Shown here piece by piece: positions 17,748-26,433 of a stretch of DNA of 64,000 nucleotides. Numbering within the stretch: the first letter of the stretch is position 1; every line of letters starts with the position of its first letter. The position numbers were made by a program, and so were the translations under genes. This stretch comes from Site-B1 sp963722665 (GTDB lineage: Bacteria; Bacteroidota; Bacteroidia; Flavobacteriales; Flavobacteriaceae), in the NCBI GenBank assembly GCA_963722665.1, contig CAVRNW010000024.1:26121-90120 (forward strand), written 5' to 3'. The notes beneath the pieces are model-generated. The model searched no databases and was not told where the DNA came from. It saw only the letters and a list, made by a program, of their open reading frames with translations.

Positions 17748-18413
17748 ATGAAATTAAAGCTAAACATCTTATTTGTTCTTATCACAAACCTATTATTCGC
17801 TCAATTACCAAAGGGTTTTGTATATGTAGAAAAGAAGATTCCGGATATTAAAACGGAGTTACGCTATTTTACCAATAATAATTTTATTGGTCAAAAGATC
17901 ACAGGTTACAATAAAGATGTCTGTATTTTAAGTTCTCAGGCAACTAATGCCTTAAAAAAAGTACAGGATGAACTTAAATCATTTAATTTATCCATAAAGA
18001 TTTTTGATGCTTACAGACCACAACGTGCAGTTAACCATTTTATAAAATGGGCCAGAGCCCTTAATGACACTGTGAAAAAGCACGAGTATTATCCTGATGT
18101 TGATAAAAAAGATCTTTTTAAGGACCAGTATATCGCAACCCGTTCCAGACATAGTAGTGGCAGTACATTGGATGTGACTTTAGTAGATCTTGATACAGGT
18201 GAGGAATTGGATATGGGAACACCTTACGATTACTTCGGTCCTCAATCCTGGATTCATTTTATAAGGTTGACTACCCAACAAAAAGCCAATAGATTGTTGT
18301 TGCAAACCGTTATGACAAAACATGGCTTTAGGCCGTACCCCTGGGAATGGTGGCACTTTACATTAAGAGGTGAGCCATTCAAAGATCAACATTTTGATTT
18401 TCCGGTGGAGTGA
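17748..18413 (+). CDS. D-alanyl-D-alanine dipeptidase (M15, VanX/DdpX-like), exported
   Basis: 221 residues. Signal peptide MKLKLNILFVLITNLLFAQ, then a VanX-type domain. The zinc and catalytic signatures are SRHSSGSTLDVTL (HxxxxxxD) and EWWHF with the catalytic Glu and third ligand; substrate-binding arginine lies in FDAYRPQRAV. It cleaves D-Ala-D-Ala in the periplasm, most likely for peptidoglycan recycling or nutrition; no vanHA genes are near. The frame extends to ATG 17703, but 17748 starts the signal peptide cleanly. Confidence 0.92.
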   Translation: MKLKLNILFVLITNLLFAQLPKGFVYVEKKIPDIKTELRYFTNNNFIGQKITGYNKDVCILSSQATNALKKVQDELKSFNLSIKIFDAYRPQRAVNHFIKWARALNDTVKKHEYYPDVDKKDLFKDQYIATRSRHSSGSTLDVTLVDLDTGEELDMGTPYDYFGPQSWIHFIRLTTQQKANRLLLQTVMTKHGFRPYPWEWWHFTLRGEPFKDQHFDFPVE

Positions 18414-18492
18414 TTAGGGCTTAAAATAATAAATTATTAATTTTTTTTTATTTTAGTTAATAAGTTGAATCCTAATCAAAACAAATTTAATT

Positions 18493-19029
18493 ATGAAACG
18501 AAAAGAATTTTTAAGTAAGTCGTCGGCTTTAGGAGCGGCGCTTTTGGTAGTTCCCAATCTTCTTTCTGCCAAAATGAGGAACTTAGCTAATAAACTAAGC
18601 CCTAAGGTTGTACGGGCGGATGAAGGACAAACGATTAACGTAATTGGAGATTTACAGACAGTCAAGCTAACAGGCAAGGATACCAATGGATTATTTACTC
18701 TTATTGAAGAACAAAATGATCCCGGAACAGGTATTCCAGCTCATGTACATGAAAATGAAGATGAAGTATTCAAGGTTATTGAGGGTGAAATGGAGATAAC
18801 AGTTGGAGGTAAAACTACTATTTTAAAAGCTGGTGATCTGGCTTTTGGTCCACGAGGCGTTCCTCATAGTTGGAGAATTGTTGGTGATCAAAAAGCAAAG
18901 GTTATATTAAGCGTTTTCCCTTCAGGAATAGAAGATATGTTCATGGAATTATCTCAGTTGCCTCCAGGACCACCAGATTTTCCCAAAGTAGCTGAAATAT
19001 GTGGGAGATATGGAGTAAATTTCGTTTAA
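18493..19029 (+). CDS. Cupin domain protein with Tat-like export signal
   Basis: 178 residues. The N-terminus MKRKEFLSKSSALGAALLVV resembles a Tat signal with KR in place of RR. The cupin barrel (about 70-150) has motif 1 PAHVHENEDEVFKVIEGE and motif 2 GDLAFGPRGVPHSW; the metal-ligand His, His, Glu and second-motif His are all present, so it is probably a metal-dependent enzyme. Reaction unknown. Confidence 0.87.
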   Translation: MKRKEFLSKSSALGAALLVVPNLLSAKMRNLANKLSPKVVRADEGQTINVIGDLQTVKLTGKDTNGLFTLIEEQNDPGTGIPAHVHENEDEVFKVIEGEMEITVGGKTTILKAGDLAFGPRGVPHSWRIVGDQKAKVILSVFPSGIEDMFMELSQLPPGPPDFPKVAEICGRYGVNFV

Positions 19030-19042
19030 AATCAACAAAAAG

Positions 19043-19068
19043 AACCACCTTAAGTTTAAGGTGGTTTA
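19043..19068 (+). terminator. Terminator after the cupin gene
   Basis: AACCACCTTA pairs with TAAGGTGGTT around a short loop, 13 bp after the stop codon; the T run is weak. Confidence 0.65.
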
Positions 19069-19094
19069 ATTATAAATAGTGTAGCGGTGAGTCG

Positions 19095-19859
19095 CTATTT
19101 TTTATATCTGGATCTTTGTTTTTCCTTATTTTTTACATAGATCAATTTATGCTTGCTTTTTGGATTTTCACGTTGCTCAATTTCAAATTCTCCTATGGAT
19201 TTTATAAGTGGTGTCAATTTTAAAAAACCATAATTCCTGGAATCAAAATTAGGTCGTTTTTTTTGCAATAAACTTCCAACATCACCCAGGAATGCCCAAC
19301 CATCATCTTCCGATATATCAGAAATTGTAGTTGCAATTAACTTAATGTCTTCTTTAGTTATTTTATCGACAGAGCTTTTAGCCTTTTCTTTTTCGGTTTC
19401 TGTTTCCGGTTTTTCACTTTGTGATTTTAAGATCTCTATATAGATAAATCGATCGCAAGCGACAATAAACGGGTTTGGGGTTTTCTTCTCACCAATACCA
19501 ATTACCAGCATACCTGCTTCCCTTAATCGAGTAGCCAGCTTTGTAAAATCGCTATCACTCGATACCAGACAAAATCCGCTAACCTTTTCTGAATACAGTA
19601 TATCCATAGCATCAATTATCATGGCTGAATCTGTTGCATTTTTTCCTGTAGTGTAACCATATTGTTGAATAGGAGTAATGGCATTTTCAAGAAGCAAGGT
19701 TTTCCATTTGGATAAGTGAGGTTTAGTCCAGTCACCATATATTCGCTTTATGGTTGGATTTCCGTACTTGGTAATTTCTTCCATCATCTCCTTTATATAA
19801 GCAGATGGTATATTGTCGCCGTCGATTAATACAGCTAAGTTTATATTTGTTTGGTCCAT
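19095..19859 (-). CDS. NYN domain ribonuclease-like protein with C-terminal LOTUS/OST-HTH domain
   Basis: 254 residues. The NYN (LabA/PIN-like) domain covers about 5-150: the acidic residues appear in AVLIDGDNIPSAY, in KNATDSAMIIDAMDILYS and in CLVSSDSDFTKLATRLRE. A charged linker (ETETEKEKAKSS) leads to a winged-helix LOTUS-type domain at about 175-245 (WAFLGDVGSLLQKKRPNFD). NYN-LOTUS proteins are thought to bind and cut RNA. It stands alone between terminators. Confidence 0.9.
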   Translation of the reverse strand: MDQTNINLAVLIDGDNIPSAYIKEMMEEITKYGNPTIKRIYGDWTKPHLSKWKTLLLENAITPIQQYGYTTGKNATDSAMIIDAMDILYSEKVSGFCLVSSDSDFTKLATRLREAGMLVIGIGEKKTPNPFIVACDRFIYIEILKSQSEKPETETEKEKAKSSVDKITKEDIKLIATTISDISEDDGWAFLGDVGSLLQKKRPNFDSRNYGFLKLTPLIKSIGEFEIEQRENPKSKHKLIYVKNKEKQRSRYKK

Positions 19860-19928
19860 TTTTTCATGTTAAATTCTTATTTAGATCACTCTAAATTTGA
19901 TGCTGACCAAGATACGGATTAATAACAA

Positions 19929-19956
19929 AAAACCACTTCAATTACGAAGTGGTTTT
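19929..19956. terminator. Terminator hairpin between NYN gene and htpG
   Basis: AAAACCACTTC pairs with GAAGTGGTTTT. On the minus strand it lies about 60 bp past the htpG stop. Confidence 0.75.
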
Positions 19957-20013
19957 CATATAAAGATTCTTGTCTTAATGAAACAAGTTCAGCACAAGTT
20001 GCAGAAATGACAT

Positions 20014-21927
20014 CTATTTGATCATCTCGTAACTTCTTTTAATAAAATTGGTCAATTCCTCACCTTTCAATAACCCTTGTGATAAACGAGCTAAATCCAG
20101 ACTCTGATTGATCAATCGTTCCTGTTTCTTTTTGGTCTTGGTATTTAAGATCTCACTAACCAATTCTGAATTAGTATTCACTACAAAATTATACATCTCA
20201 GGCATATTACCCATGCCAAACATACCGCCGCCACCACCGGTTTGCTGCATTTCTTTCATACGACGCATAAATTCCGGTTGTGTGATCATAAACGGAGCGG
20301 CATTGCTATCCATTGCTTCCAATTGAACCATAAACTTTTCAGAAGAAATAACTTCTTTTAGTAACGTATCTAGTTTGGTCTTTTCTTCATCAGTTAACTT
20401 AGAAATTATTGTATCCTCCTTTTTGATGAGGTTATCAATATGATCTGCATCTACTCTTGAAAAAGTTATATTTTCCTTAGTAGATTCCAACTTCTGAATA
20501 AGATGGCTAACAATAGGAGAGTCTAGTAACAAGACTTCATATCCTTTTGCTTTGGCAGCATCGATATAACTGTGTTGCTCATCCTTATCGGAGGCATAAA
20601 GGATCACTAATTTATCATCCTTGTCCGTCTGATTAGCTTTTATCTTGTTATATAATTCATCATATGTAAAATATTTACCGTCAACCGTTGGATACAAGGC
20701 AAAAGCATCAGCTTTTTCAAAGAATTTTTCTTCTGAAAGCATGCCGTATTCAATGACGAGTTTAATGTCGTTCCATTTTTTCTCAAAATCCTCACGATTA
20801 TTATTGAACAGCGTTTTTAACTTATCAGCAACTTTTCTGGTTATGTAGGATGATATTTTTTTAACTGCACCATCGGCTTGTAAATATGAACGGGAGACAT
20901 TCAAAGGAATATCCGGAGAATCAATCACACCACGTAACATAGTCAGAAATTCAGGGACAATGCCTTCCACATTATCTGTAACATATACCTGATTTTGGAA
21001 TAACTGAATTTTGTCCTTTTGTATATTAAGATCGTTTGTCAATTTAGGGAAATAAAGGATTCCTGTTAAGTTAAACGGATAGTCAACGTTTAAATGGATA
21101 TGGAATAAAGGCTCCTCGAATTGCATTGGATACAATTCTCTGTAGAATGATTTGTAATCCTCGTCTTTAAGATCTGCAGGCTGTTTTGTCCAGGCAGGGT
21201 TAGGATTGTTGATGATATCATCAACAGTAATTTTTTTATGAGGTTCCGTAGTTTCCTTACCGTCTTTGTCCTTGATGGTCTTTGGTTTGAAGTTTGGATC
21301 GTCAATCTCTTTTGTGCCAAATTTAATAGGAATAGGCATGAATTTGTTATACTTCAATAACAATTCACGGATTTTGGATTCCTCTAAAAAAGAAACTTCA
21401 TCTTTAGAAATATGCAGGATGATCTCGGTTCCCCTGTCTTTTTTCTTGCCTGGTTTTAATGTAAATTCAGGACTACCATCGCAAGTCCAGTGAGCTGCTG
21501 GTTCGTCTTTATAAGACTTGGTGAGTATCTCTACTTTACCTGCCACCATAAATGATGAATAGAAACCTAATCCAAAATGTCCAATAATTCCAGAATCTTT
21601 ATCCGAATCTTTATATTTTTCCAAAAACTCTTCAGCACCAGAAAAAGCAATCTCATTGATGTATTTTTCAACTTCTTCAGCTGTCATACCAATTCCCTGA
21701 TCAATAATATGAAGTTTTTTACCTTTTTTATCTACTTTAACTTCAATGATAGGATTCCCATAATCTACTTTTACTTCGCCAATGCTTGTTAAGTGTTTCA
21801 GCTTAAGCGTGGCATCCGTCGCATTACTGATAAGCTCACGTAAAAAGATCTCGTGGTCACTATACAGGAACTTTTTGATTAATGGAAAGATATTCTCTAC
21901 TGATACATTAATATTACCCTTTGTCAT
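20014..21927 (-). CDS. htpG: Molecular chaperone HtpG (Hsp90)
   Basis: 637 residues, usual length for Bacteroidota HtpG. The GHKL ATPase domain shows the N-box FLRELISNATDATLKL, DQGIGMT and GHFGLGFYSSFMV; the middle domain carries the nucleotide-sensing NVSRSYLQ arginine region, and the C-terminal dimerisation domain ends the protein. An ATP-dependent cytosolic chaperone for stress and late folding. A glycine-rich insert (GGGGGMFGMGNM) lies near residue 570. Transcribed alone. Confidence 0.97.
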   Translation of the reverse strand: MTKGNINVSVENIFPLIKKFLYSDHEIFLRELISNATDATLKLKHLTSIGEVKVDYGNPIIEVKVDKKGKKLHIIDQGIGMTAEEVEKYINEIAFSGAEEFLEKYKDSDKDSGIIGHFGLGFYSSFMVAGKVEILTKSYKDEPAAHWTCDGSPEFTLKPGKKKDRGTEIILHISKDEVSFLEESKIRELLLKYNKFMPIPIKFGTKEIDDPNFKPKTIKDKDGKETTEPHKKITVDDIINNPNPAWTKQPADLKDEDYKSFYRELYPMQFEEPLFHIHLNVDYPFNLTGILYFPKLTNDLNIQKDKIQLFQNQVYVTDNVEGIVPEFLTMLRGVIDSPDIPLNVSRSYLQADGAVKKISSYITRKVADKLKTLFNNNREDFEKKWNDIKLVIEYGMLSEEKFFEKADAFALYPTVDGKYFTYDELYNKIKANQTDKDDKLVILYASDKDEQHSYIDAAKAKGYEVLLLDSPIVSHLIQKLESTKENITFSRVDADHIDNLIKKEDTIISKLTDEEKTKLDTLLKEVISSEKFMVQLEAMDSNAAPFMITQPEFMRRMKEMQQTGGGGGMFGMGNMPEMYNFVVNTNSELVSEILNTKTKKKQERLINQSLDLARLSQGLLKGEELTNFIKRSYEMIK

Positions 21928-22010
21928 GATTTGTAGTATTTAATTTTTAATAGTTTCCTAGGATAGGACAACAAAAATGCCAATTCCTTAAAAGTGACAA
22001 ACTGACATTA

Positions 22011-22034
22011 AAAAACCGCCTATTGGCGGTTTTT
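22011..22034 (-). terminator. Terminator after the S9 peptidase gene
   Basis: AAAAACCGCC pairs with GGCGGTTTTT (loop TATT) 5 bp after the peptidase stop on the minus strand. Confidence 0.85.
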
Positions 22035-22039
22035 AATTC

Positions 22040-24472
22040 TTAATTGGTTCCTTCTTGCTCTATAATTCTGTTCTTGACGTGTTTCTCAAGCCACTGATCT
22101 TGTTCCCAAAGCATGTGCATTACCGATTCTTTTGCCCGATAACCATGGCTTTCTTTTGGCAGCATGACTAATCTGACAGGAGCTCCAAGTCCTTTTAGCG
22201 CATTGAAATAACGTTCGCTTTGCAAGGGATAAGTGCCAGAGTTATTGTCCGCTTCACCATGGATTAAAAGTAAGGGTGTCTTCATTGTGTCGCAATGCAT
22301 GAATGGAGACATGTTATAATAAATTTCTGGTGCTTCCCAGTAATTTCGTTCTTCACTTTGAAATCCAAAAGGGGTCAATGTCCTATTATAAGCACCGCTT
22401 CTTGCTATTCCAGCAGCAAATAAATCTGAATGCGAAAGCAAATTAGCTGTCATAAAGGCTCCATAGGAGTGACCTCCAACAGCTACTTTATTTCTATCGA
22501 TATAGCCTAAATTGTCAACAGCATCAATGGCAGCTTTGGCATTAGATACTAGTTGTTTAATAAATGTATCATTAGGTTCTTCATCACCTTCACCAACAAT
22601 TGGGAATGATGCATCATCTAAAATGACATAGCCTTTGGTTACCCAATAAATAGGAGAGCCATACCAAGGGTAAGTGAATTCATTAGCACTCTTTGTGTTT
22701 TGTCCTGCACTGCTTTTGTCCTTGAATTCTTCAGGGTAAGCCCACATGATCATTGGGTATTTATTACCTTTTTCATAATTTGTTGGCAGATATAATGTTC
22801 CGGACAACTCCAATCCATCTTCACGGTTGTATTTAATGACTTCTTTGTGAACATTTTGAATGCTGCTAAACGGATTCTCAAATTGTGTTAGCGGAATGGG
22901 AGCAATCCTTTTTTTAATGTTTCGAACATAATAATTAGGATATTCTGTTTTAGATTCGATTCTAACTAAAACTTCTCCTTTTTTCATGTCAATAGCAGAT
23001 GAGATACTTTCAACCTTATCTGTATAACTTGATTGATAAAGGCGTTTGGTATTTTTAGTATTAAGATCAATTTCATCTACAAATGGAAATTTCCCTTTCT
23101 CGCTGTAACCGTCACCAATTAAAAATGCTTTATTCTTTACAAGCTCTAATGTATATCTATCGAACTGGTTTCGTTTGGTAACAAAAGATCCAGGATCACT
23201 GTAGATATCTTGATAATTCCTATCAAATAATACCACAGACTTTTTTTTATTGTTTGATGGGCTAAAGACATAAGTTTTTCTGTTTCTAGTATTCCACCAA
23301 TAATCATAGGCAATTGCCAATTCACTATTTCCCCAATCTATTCCCCTGAAACGCCCAATGGTTTTTAACATTGGTGATCCCTCAGCTTTAAAAGGTGCAT
23401 CTAACTGATAGACTTCATCACGATATGGCACTTCATTGGCAGGATCACCTTCATCCAAAGCTTCAGCCCAAATAATAGTAGCTGGTTTATCATCTCGCCA
23501 GGACAAATTTCTTTTTCCTTTTCTAACTGCCATAAATCCTTTAGGAAGATCTTCTATTAGTGGTACTTCTAAAACCGTATTAACCAAGTTGGCATTTTTG
23601 TCATAAATTGCTGTTTTTGAAGGGAATCTTCTGTAAGGCACCAAATACGAAAAGGGTTTTTGTATGGTTGTGATCATTATGTAATTACCGTCTGGAGAAA
23701 ATGACATACTTCTGTACATGTCACTTTTCATCCATAATTGAGAAGTACCATAAAGATCTATTTTATGTATTTCTGAAAGTGCCAATTGTTCAAAATTATG
23801 CTCATCAGTCGGATTTTTTAACAGGTCTTGATAGGTCCTGTTTTGTGCTTTTATACCTGCTTCACTAATTGAAACTGTTGGCCCAGCTGGGATAGCAGTT
23901 TTAGTATCAATAAGCTCTTTTTTATCCTTTGATATCGTCTTAATTAAAATTGAGTTATTGTCTTTGAACCATGCAAAAGGTCGACCAGTATTGGCATTCA
24001 AATTGGGTTCAGTCAATCGTTTAGCCGATTTAGATTCTATATCTAACAACCACAACTCTACACCACTATTTACAGTATTTGTAAAGGCAGCCATTTTTTG
24101 GTTTGGTGACCATGAAAAATTGGCAAATCTTCCATTTTGAGGTAATCCTTCTACATCACTTTCAACACCTTTTCTACCTTTTCTAACTTTGACATCATTA
24201 TAATAACTTTGTCTGCTATTGATGTTGGTCTTTGGATTGATTCGGAGTCCACCCAATCTCATTTCGGTTTCAGACAATTCATCTATACCTTTAAAATTAC
24301 TTCGGTATAGAAAGATCATATTTTCACCTTTACTATCCATCCTAATTGATGGTGCTAAAGGAGCTTCGGCTAATTCATGAATTTCCTGTGACGGTTTTTG
24401 ATACGTAACGTTATCTTGTGAAAAGCCCAAAGAACTTAAGATTAGAACGGCTAAAAGGAGAACTTTTTTCAT
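22040..24472 (-). CDS. Secreted S9 family (prolyl oligopeptidase-like) peptidase
   Basis: 810 residues. Signal peptide 1-18 (GFSQ). A beta-propeller with TolB-like blades (about 30-540; NFSWSPNQKMAAFTNT, SMSFSPDGNYIMI) precedes the alpha/beta-hydrolase catalytic domain. The triad is visible as GGHSYGAFMTANLL (Ser), IHGEADNNSG (Asp) and KESHGYR (His). Similar to S9D glutamyl-endopeptidase-like enzymes, acting in periplasm or outside on peptides. Monocistronic by terminator and spacing. Confidence 0.93.
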   Translation of the reverse strand: MKKVLLLAVLILSSLGFSQDNVTYQKPSQEIHELAEAPLAPSIRMDSKGENMIFLYRSNFKGIDELSETEMRLGGLRINPKTNINSRQSYYNDVKVRKGRKGVESDVEGLPQNGRFANFSWSPNQKMAAFTNTVNSGVELWLLDIESKSAKRLTEPNLNANTGRPFAWFKDNNSILIKTISKDKKELIDTKTAIPAGPTVSISEAGIKAQNRTYQDLLKNPTDEHNFEQLALSEIHKIDLYGTSQLWMKSDMYRSMSFSPDGNYIMITTIQKPFSYLVPYRRFPSKTAIYDKNANLVNTVLEVPLIEDLPKGFMAVRKGKRNLSWRDDKPATIIWAEALDEGDPANEVPYRDEVYQLDAPFKAEGSPMLKTIGRFRGIDWGNSELAIAYDYWWNTRNRKTYVFSPSNNKKKSVVLFDRNYQDIYSDPGSFVTKRNQFDRYTLELVKNKAFLIGDGYSEKGKFPFVDEIDLNTKNTKRLYQSSYTDKVESISSAIDMKKGEVLVRIESKTEYPNYYVRNIKKRIAPIPLTQFENPFSSIQNVHKEVIKYNREDGLELSGTLYLPTNYEKGNKYPMIMWAYPEEFKDKSSAGQNTKSANEFTYPWYGSPIYWVTKGYVILDDASFPIVGEGDEEPNDTFIKQLVSNAKAAIDAVDNLGYIDRNKVAVGGHSYGAFMTANLLSHSDLFAAGIARSGAYNRTLTPFGFQSEERNYWEAPEIYYNMSPFMHCDTMKTPLLLIHGEADNNSGTYPLQSERYFNALKGLGAPVRLVMLPKESHGYRAKESVMHMLWEQDQWLEKHVKNRIIEQEGTN

Positions 24473-24643
24473 AATATGTTTTTAAAGATTAATTAACATT
24501 TGTAAAGCTAATTATTTACTCCTAAATCTGCTATTAAAAGAAAGTTAAAGGTGAACGATCGACTAAGTAAAATTTTGAAATCGGATTTATTTTTAGTTGC
24601 TTTGTTATTCAGGTAAAAGATTTAGAAAATATTCAATTAAAAG

Positions 24644-24671
24644 TTGGATGGAAATGATTAAATTACCTTTA
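24644..24671 (+). promoter_or_regulatory. Promoter of the KAS III gene
   Basis: A TTG at 24644-24646 and TACCTTTA at 24664-24671, 17 nt apart, fit the Bacteroidota -33/-7 pattern 15 nt before the start codon. Confidence 0.5.
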
Positions 24672-24686
24672 TAAAATTTCTCACTT

Positions 24687-25694
24687 ATGTATAATTCAAA
24701 AATAATTGGACTTGGTAAATATCTTCCTGATAATGTAGTAACAAATGATGATCTGTCAAAAATGATGGATACCAATGACGAGTGGATACAGGAGCGAACC
24801 GGAATCCAGGAACGCAGATGGATCAAAGAAGGAACCAATGATTCATCGGCCATTATGGGTGCAAAGGCTGCCAGAATAGCTATTGAGAGATCTGGACTGA
24901 CCAAGGATGATATTGATTTTATAGTGTTTGCAACCTTAAGTCCGGATATGTATTTTCCCGGATGTGGTGTTCAAATTCAGGATATGCTAGACATGAAAAC
25001 CATAGGAGCTTTAGATGTAAGAAACCAATGCTCAGGATTTGTTTATGGAATATCTGTTGCAGATCAGTTTATAAAAACCGGGATGTATAAGAATATTTTG
25101 GTTATTGGAGCAGAATATCATTCAGGTGGTTTAGAAAAATCGACACGTGGAAGAGGAGTGACTGTAATTTTTGGTGATGGAGCAGGTGCAGCAGTATTGA
25201 CAAGAGAAGAAGATACAACGAAAGGAATTCTTTCAACTCATCTTCATTCTGAAGGTAAACACGCTAGAGAACTAGTCGTGGAAGGACCAAGTATCATGCA
25301 TTGGGTACCAGAAATTCTTGAAGCCAACGATCCTGACGACGTGTCTTATTATCCTTATATGAATGGGACTTTTGTTTTTAAACATGCGGTGGTTAGATTT
25401 AGTGAAGCCATTATGGAAGGATTAAAAACTAATAATTTAACTAAGGAAGATATTGATATGTTGATTCCTCACCAGGCTAATTTGCGAATTTCCCAATTTA
25501 TACAAAAGAAGTTTGGCTTGAGTGATGATCAGGTTTTCAACAATATTCAAAAATATGGAAATACCACTGCCGCCTCAATTCCTATTGCATTGACTGAAGC
25601 TTGGGAACAAGGAAAAATTAAGGAAGGAGATAAAGTTATACTAGTAGCTTTTGGAAGCGGATTTACTTGGGGAAGCGTAATTATTAATTGGTAA
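24687..25694 (+). CDS. 3-oxoacyl-ACP synthase III family protein (FabH-like)
   Basis: 335 residues. Thiolase-fold condensing enzyme; the catalytic cysteine is in DVRNQCSGFVYG, the histidine in IPHQANLRI and the asparagine in KYGNTTAASIPIAL. FabH starts fatty-acid synthesis from acetyl- or branched acyl-CoA. It stands alone rather than with plsX/rpmF, so it may be a paralogue serving specialised lipids. Two hairpin terminators follow. Confidence 0.9.
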   Translation: MYNSKIIGLGKYLPDNVVTNDDLSKMMDTNDEWIQERTGIQERRWIKEGTNDSSAIMGAKAARIAIERSGLTKDDIDFIVFATLSPDMYFPGCGVQIQDMLDMKTIGALDVRNQCSGFVYGISVADQFIKTGMYKNILVIGAEYHSGGLEKSTRGRGVTVIFGDGAGAAVLTREEDTTKGILSTHLHSEGKHARELVVEGPSIMHWVPEILEANDPDDVSYYPYMNGTFVFKHAVVRFSEAIMEGLKTNNLTKEDIDMLIPHQANLRISQFIQKKFGLSDDQVFNNIQKYGNTTAASIPIALTEAWEQGKIKEGDKVILVAFGSGFTWGSVIINW

Positions 25695-25709
25695 ATAACA
25701 AAAAATATA

Positions 25710-25740
25710 AAAAAGCCAAAACTATTATTTTGGCTTTTTT
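25710..25740 (+). terminator. Terminator of the KAS III gene
   Basis: AAAAAGCCAAAA pairs with TTTTGGCTTTTTT 15 bp after the stop codon. Confidence 0.85.
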
Positions 25741-25854
25741 ATGCTATTAATCAATTAAATACTAACTATTATTATATGTTTTTATTTCGTCGTAAATAAT
25801 TGATTATAATTACATTAATAACGTTATTTCTTTTTGTTTATTTTATATAAATCA

Positions 25855-25884
25855 AAAACCCAAAGCCAAAAGCTTTGGGTTTTC
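25855..25884. terminator. Second terminator hairpin
   Basis: AAAACCCAAAGC pairs with GCTTTGGGTTTT. No gene lies between it and the first terminator 115 bp upstream. Confidence 0.65.
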
Positions 25885-26070
25885 TATTAATAACCACATT
25901 AACACTAACCATCAACTATTATGTAGGTTATTAAATTCTTATATGGTTTTTTCGCAGTAAAGTAATTTTAGTTTTCTTTTTAAATGGCTCGTTGTTGTAT
26001 CTTATTCAATAGACGAGTATTTTTACGATCTGTTACAATTAGTATTGATACTTAACTCAGTTTTAACAAA

Positions 26071-26433
26071 ATGAAAAAGAAAACACTTGTACTTGGAGCT
26101 TCTTTAAAAACTCATCGATATTCAAATTATGCTATAGAGAGTCTAGTGACTAATAAACATGTAGTTGTGGCCTTAGGTTCAAGAAATGGGAAAGTTGCAG
26201 GAATAAATATTGAAACTGAATTTTTACACTATAAGGATATTGATACTATTACAATTTATTTGAATGCAAAAAGGCAAAAAATATTTTACGATTATATTGT
26301 ATCTCTGAAACCGAAACGTGTCATCTTTAATCCGGGAACAGAAAATCCAGAATTGTATTCAATTTTGAAGGAAAATAATATTGCATTTGAAGAATCCTGC
26401 ACGCTTGTTTTACTTTCTACGAATCAATATTAA
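26071..26433 (+). CDS. CoA-binding domain protein
   Basis: 120 residues forming a single Rossmann-type CoA_binding domain: TLVLGASLKTHRYSNYA at the start is the nucleotide loop, and VIFNPGTENPELYSILKENN is the conserved C-terminal part. Similar to YccU-like small proteins of unknown role. Its 3' end overlaps the convergent symporter gene by 24 bp. Confidence 0.85.
   Translation: MKKKTLVLGASLKTHRYSNYAIESLVTNKHVVVALGSRNGKVAGINIETEFLHYKDIDTITIYLNAKRQKIFYDYIVSLKPKRVIFNPGTENPELYSILKENNIAFEESCTLVLLSTNQY

Larger units (their letters stand above)
25695..26070. other. Intergenic region with two terminator hairpins
   Basis: 376 bp without a gene. The first hairpin (25710-25739) ends the KAS III transcript; a second lies at 25855-25883. 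The remaining AT-rich sequence before 26071 presumably holds the promoter of the CoA-binding protein, but no clear box is visible. Confidence 0.6.
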
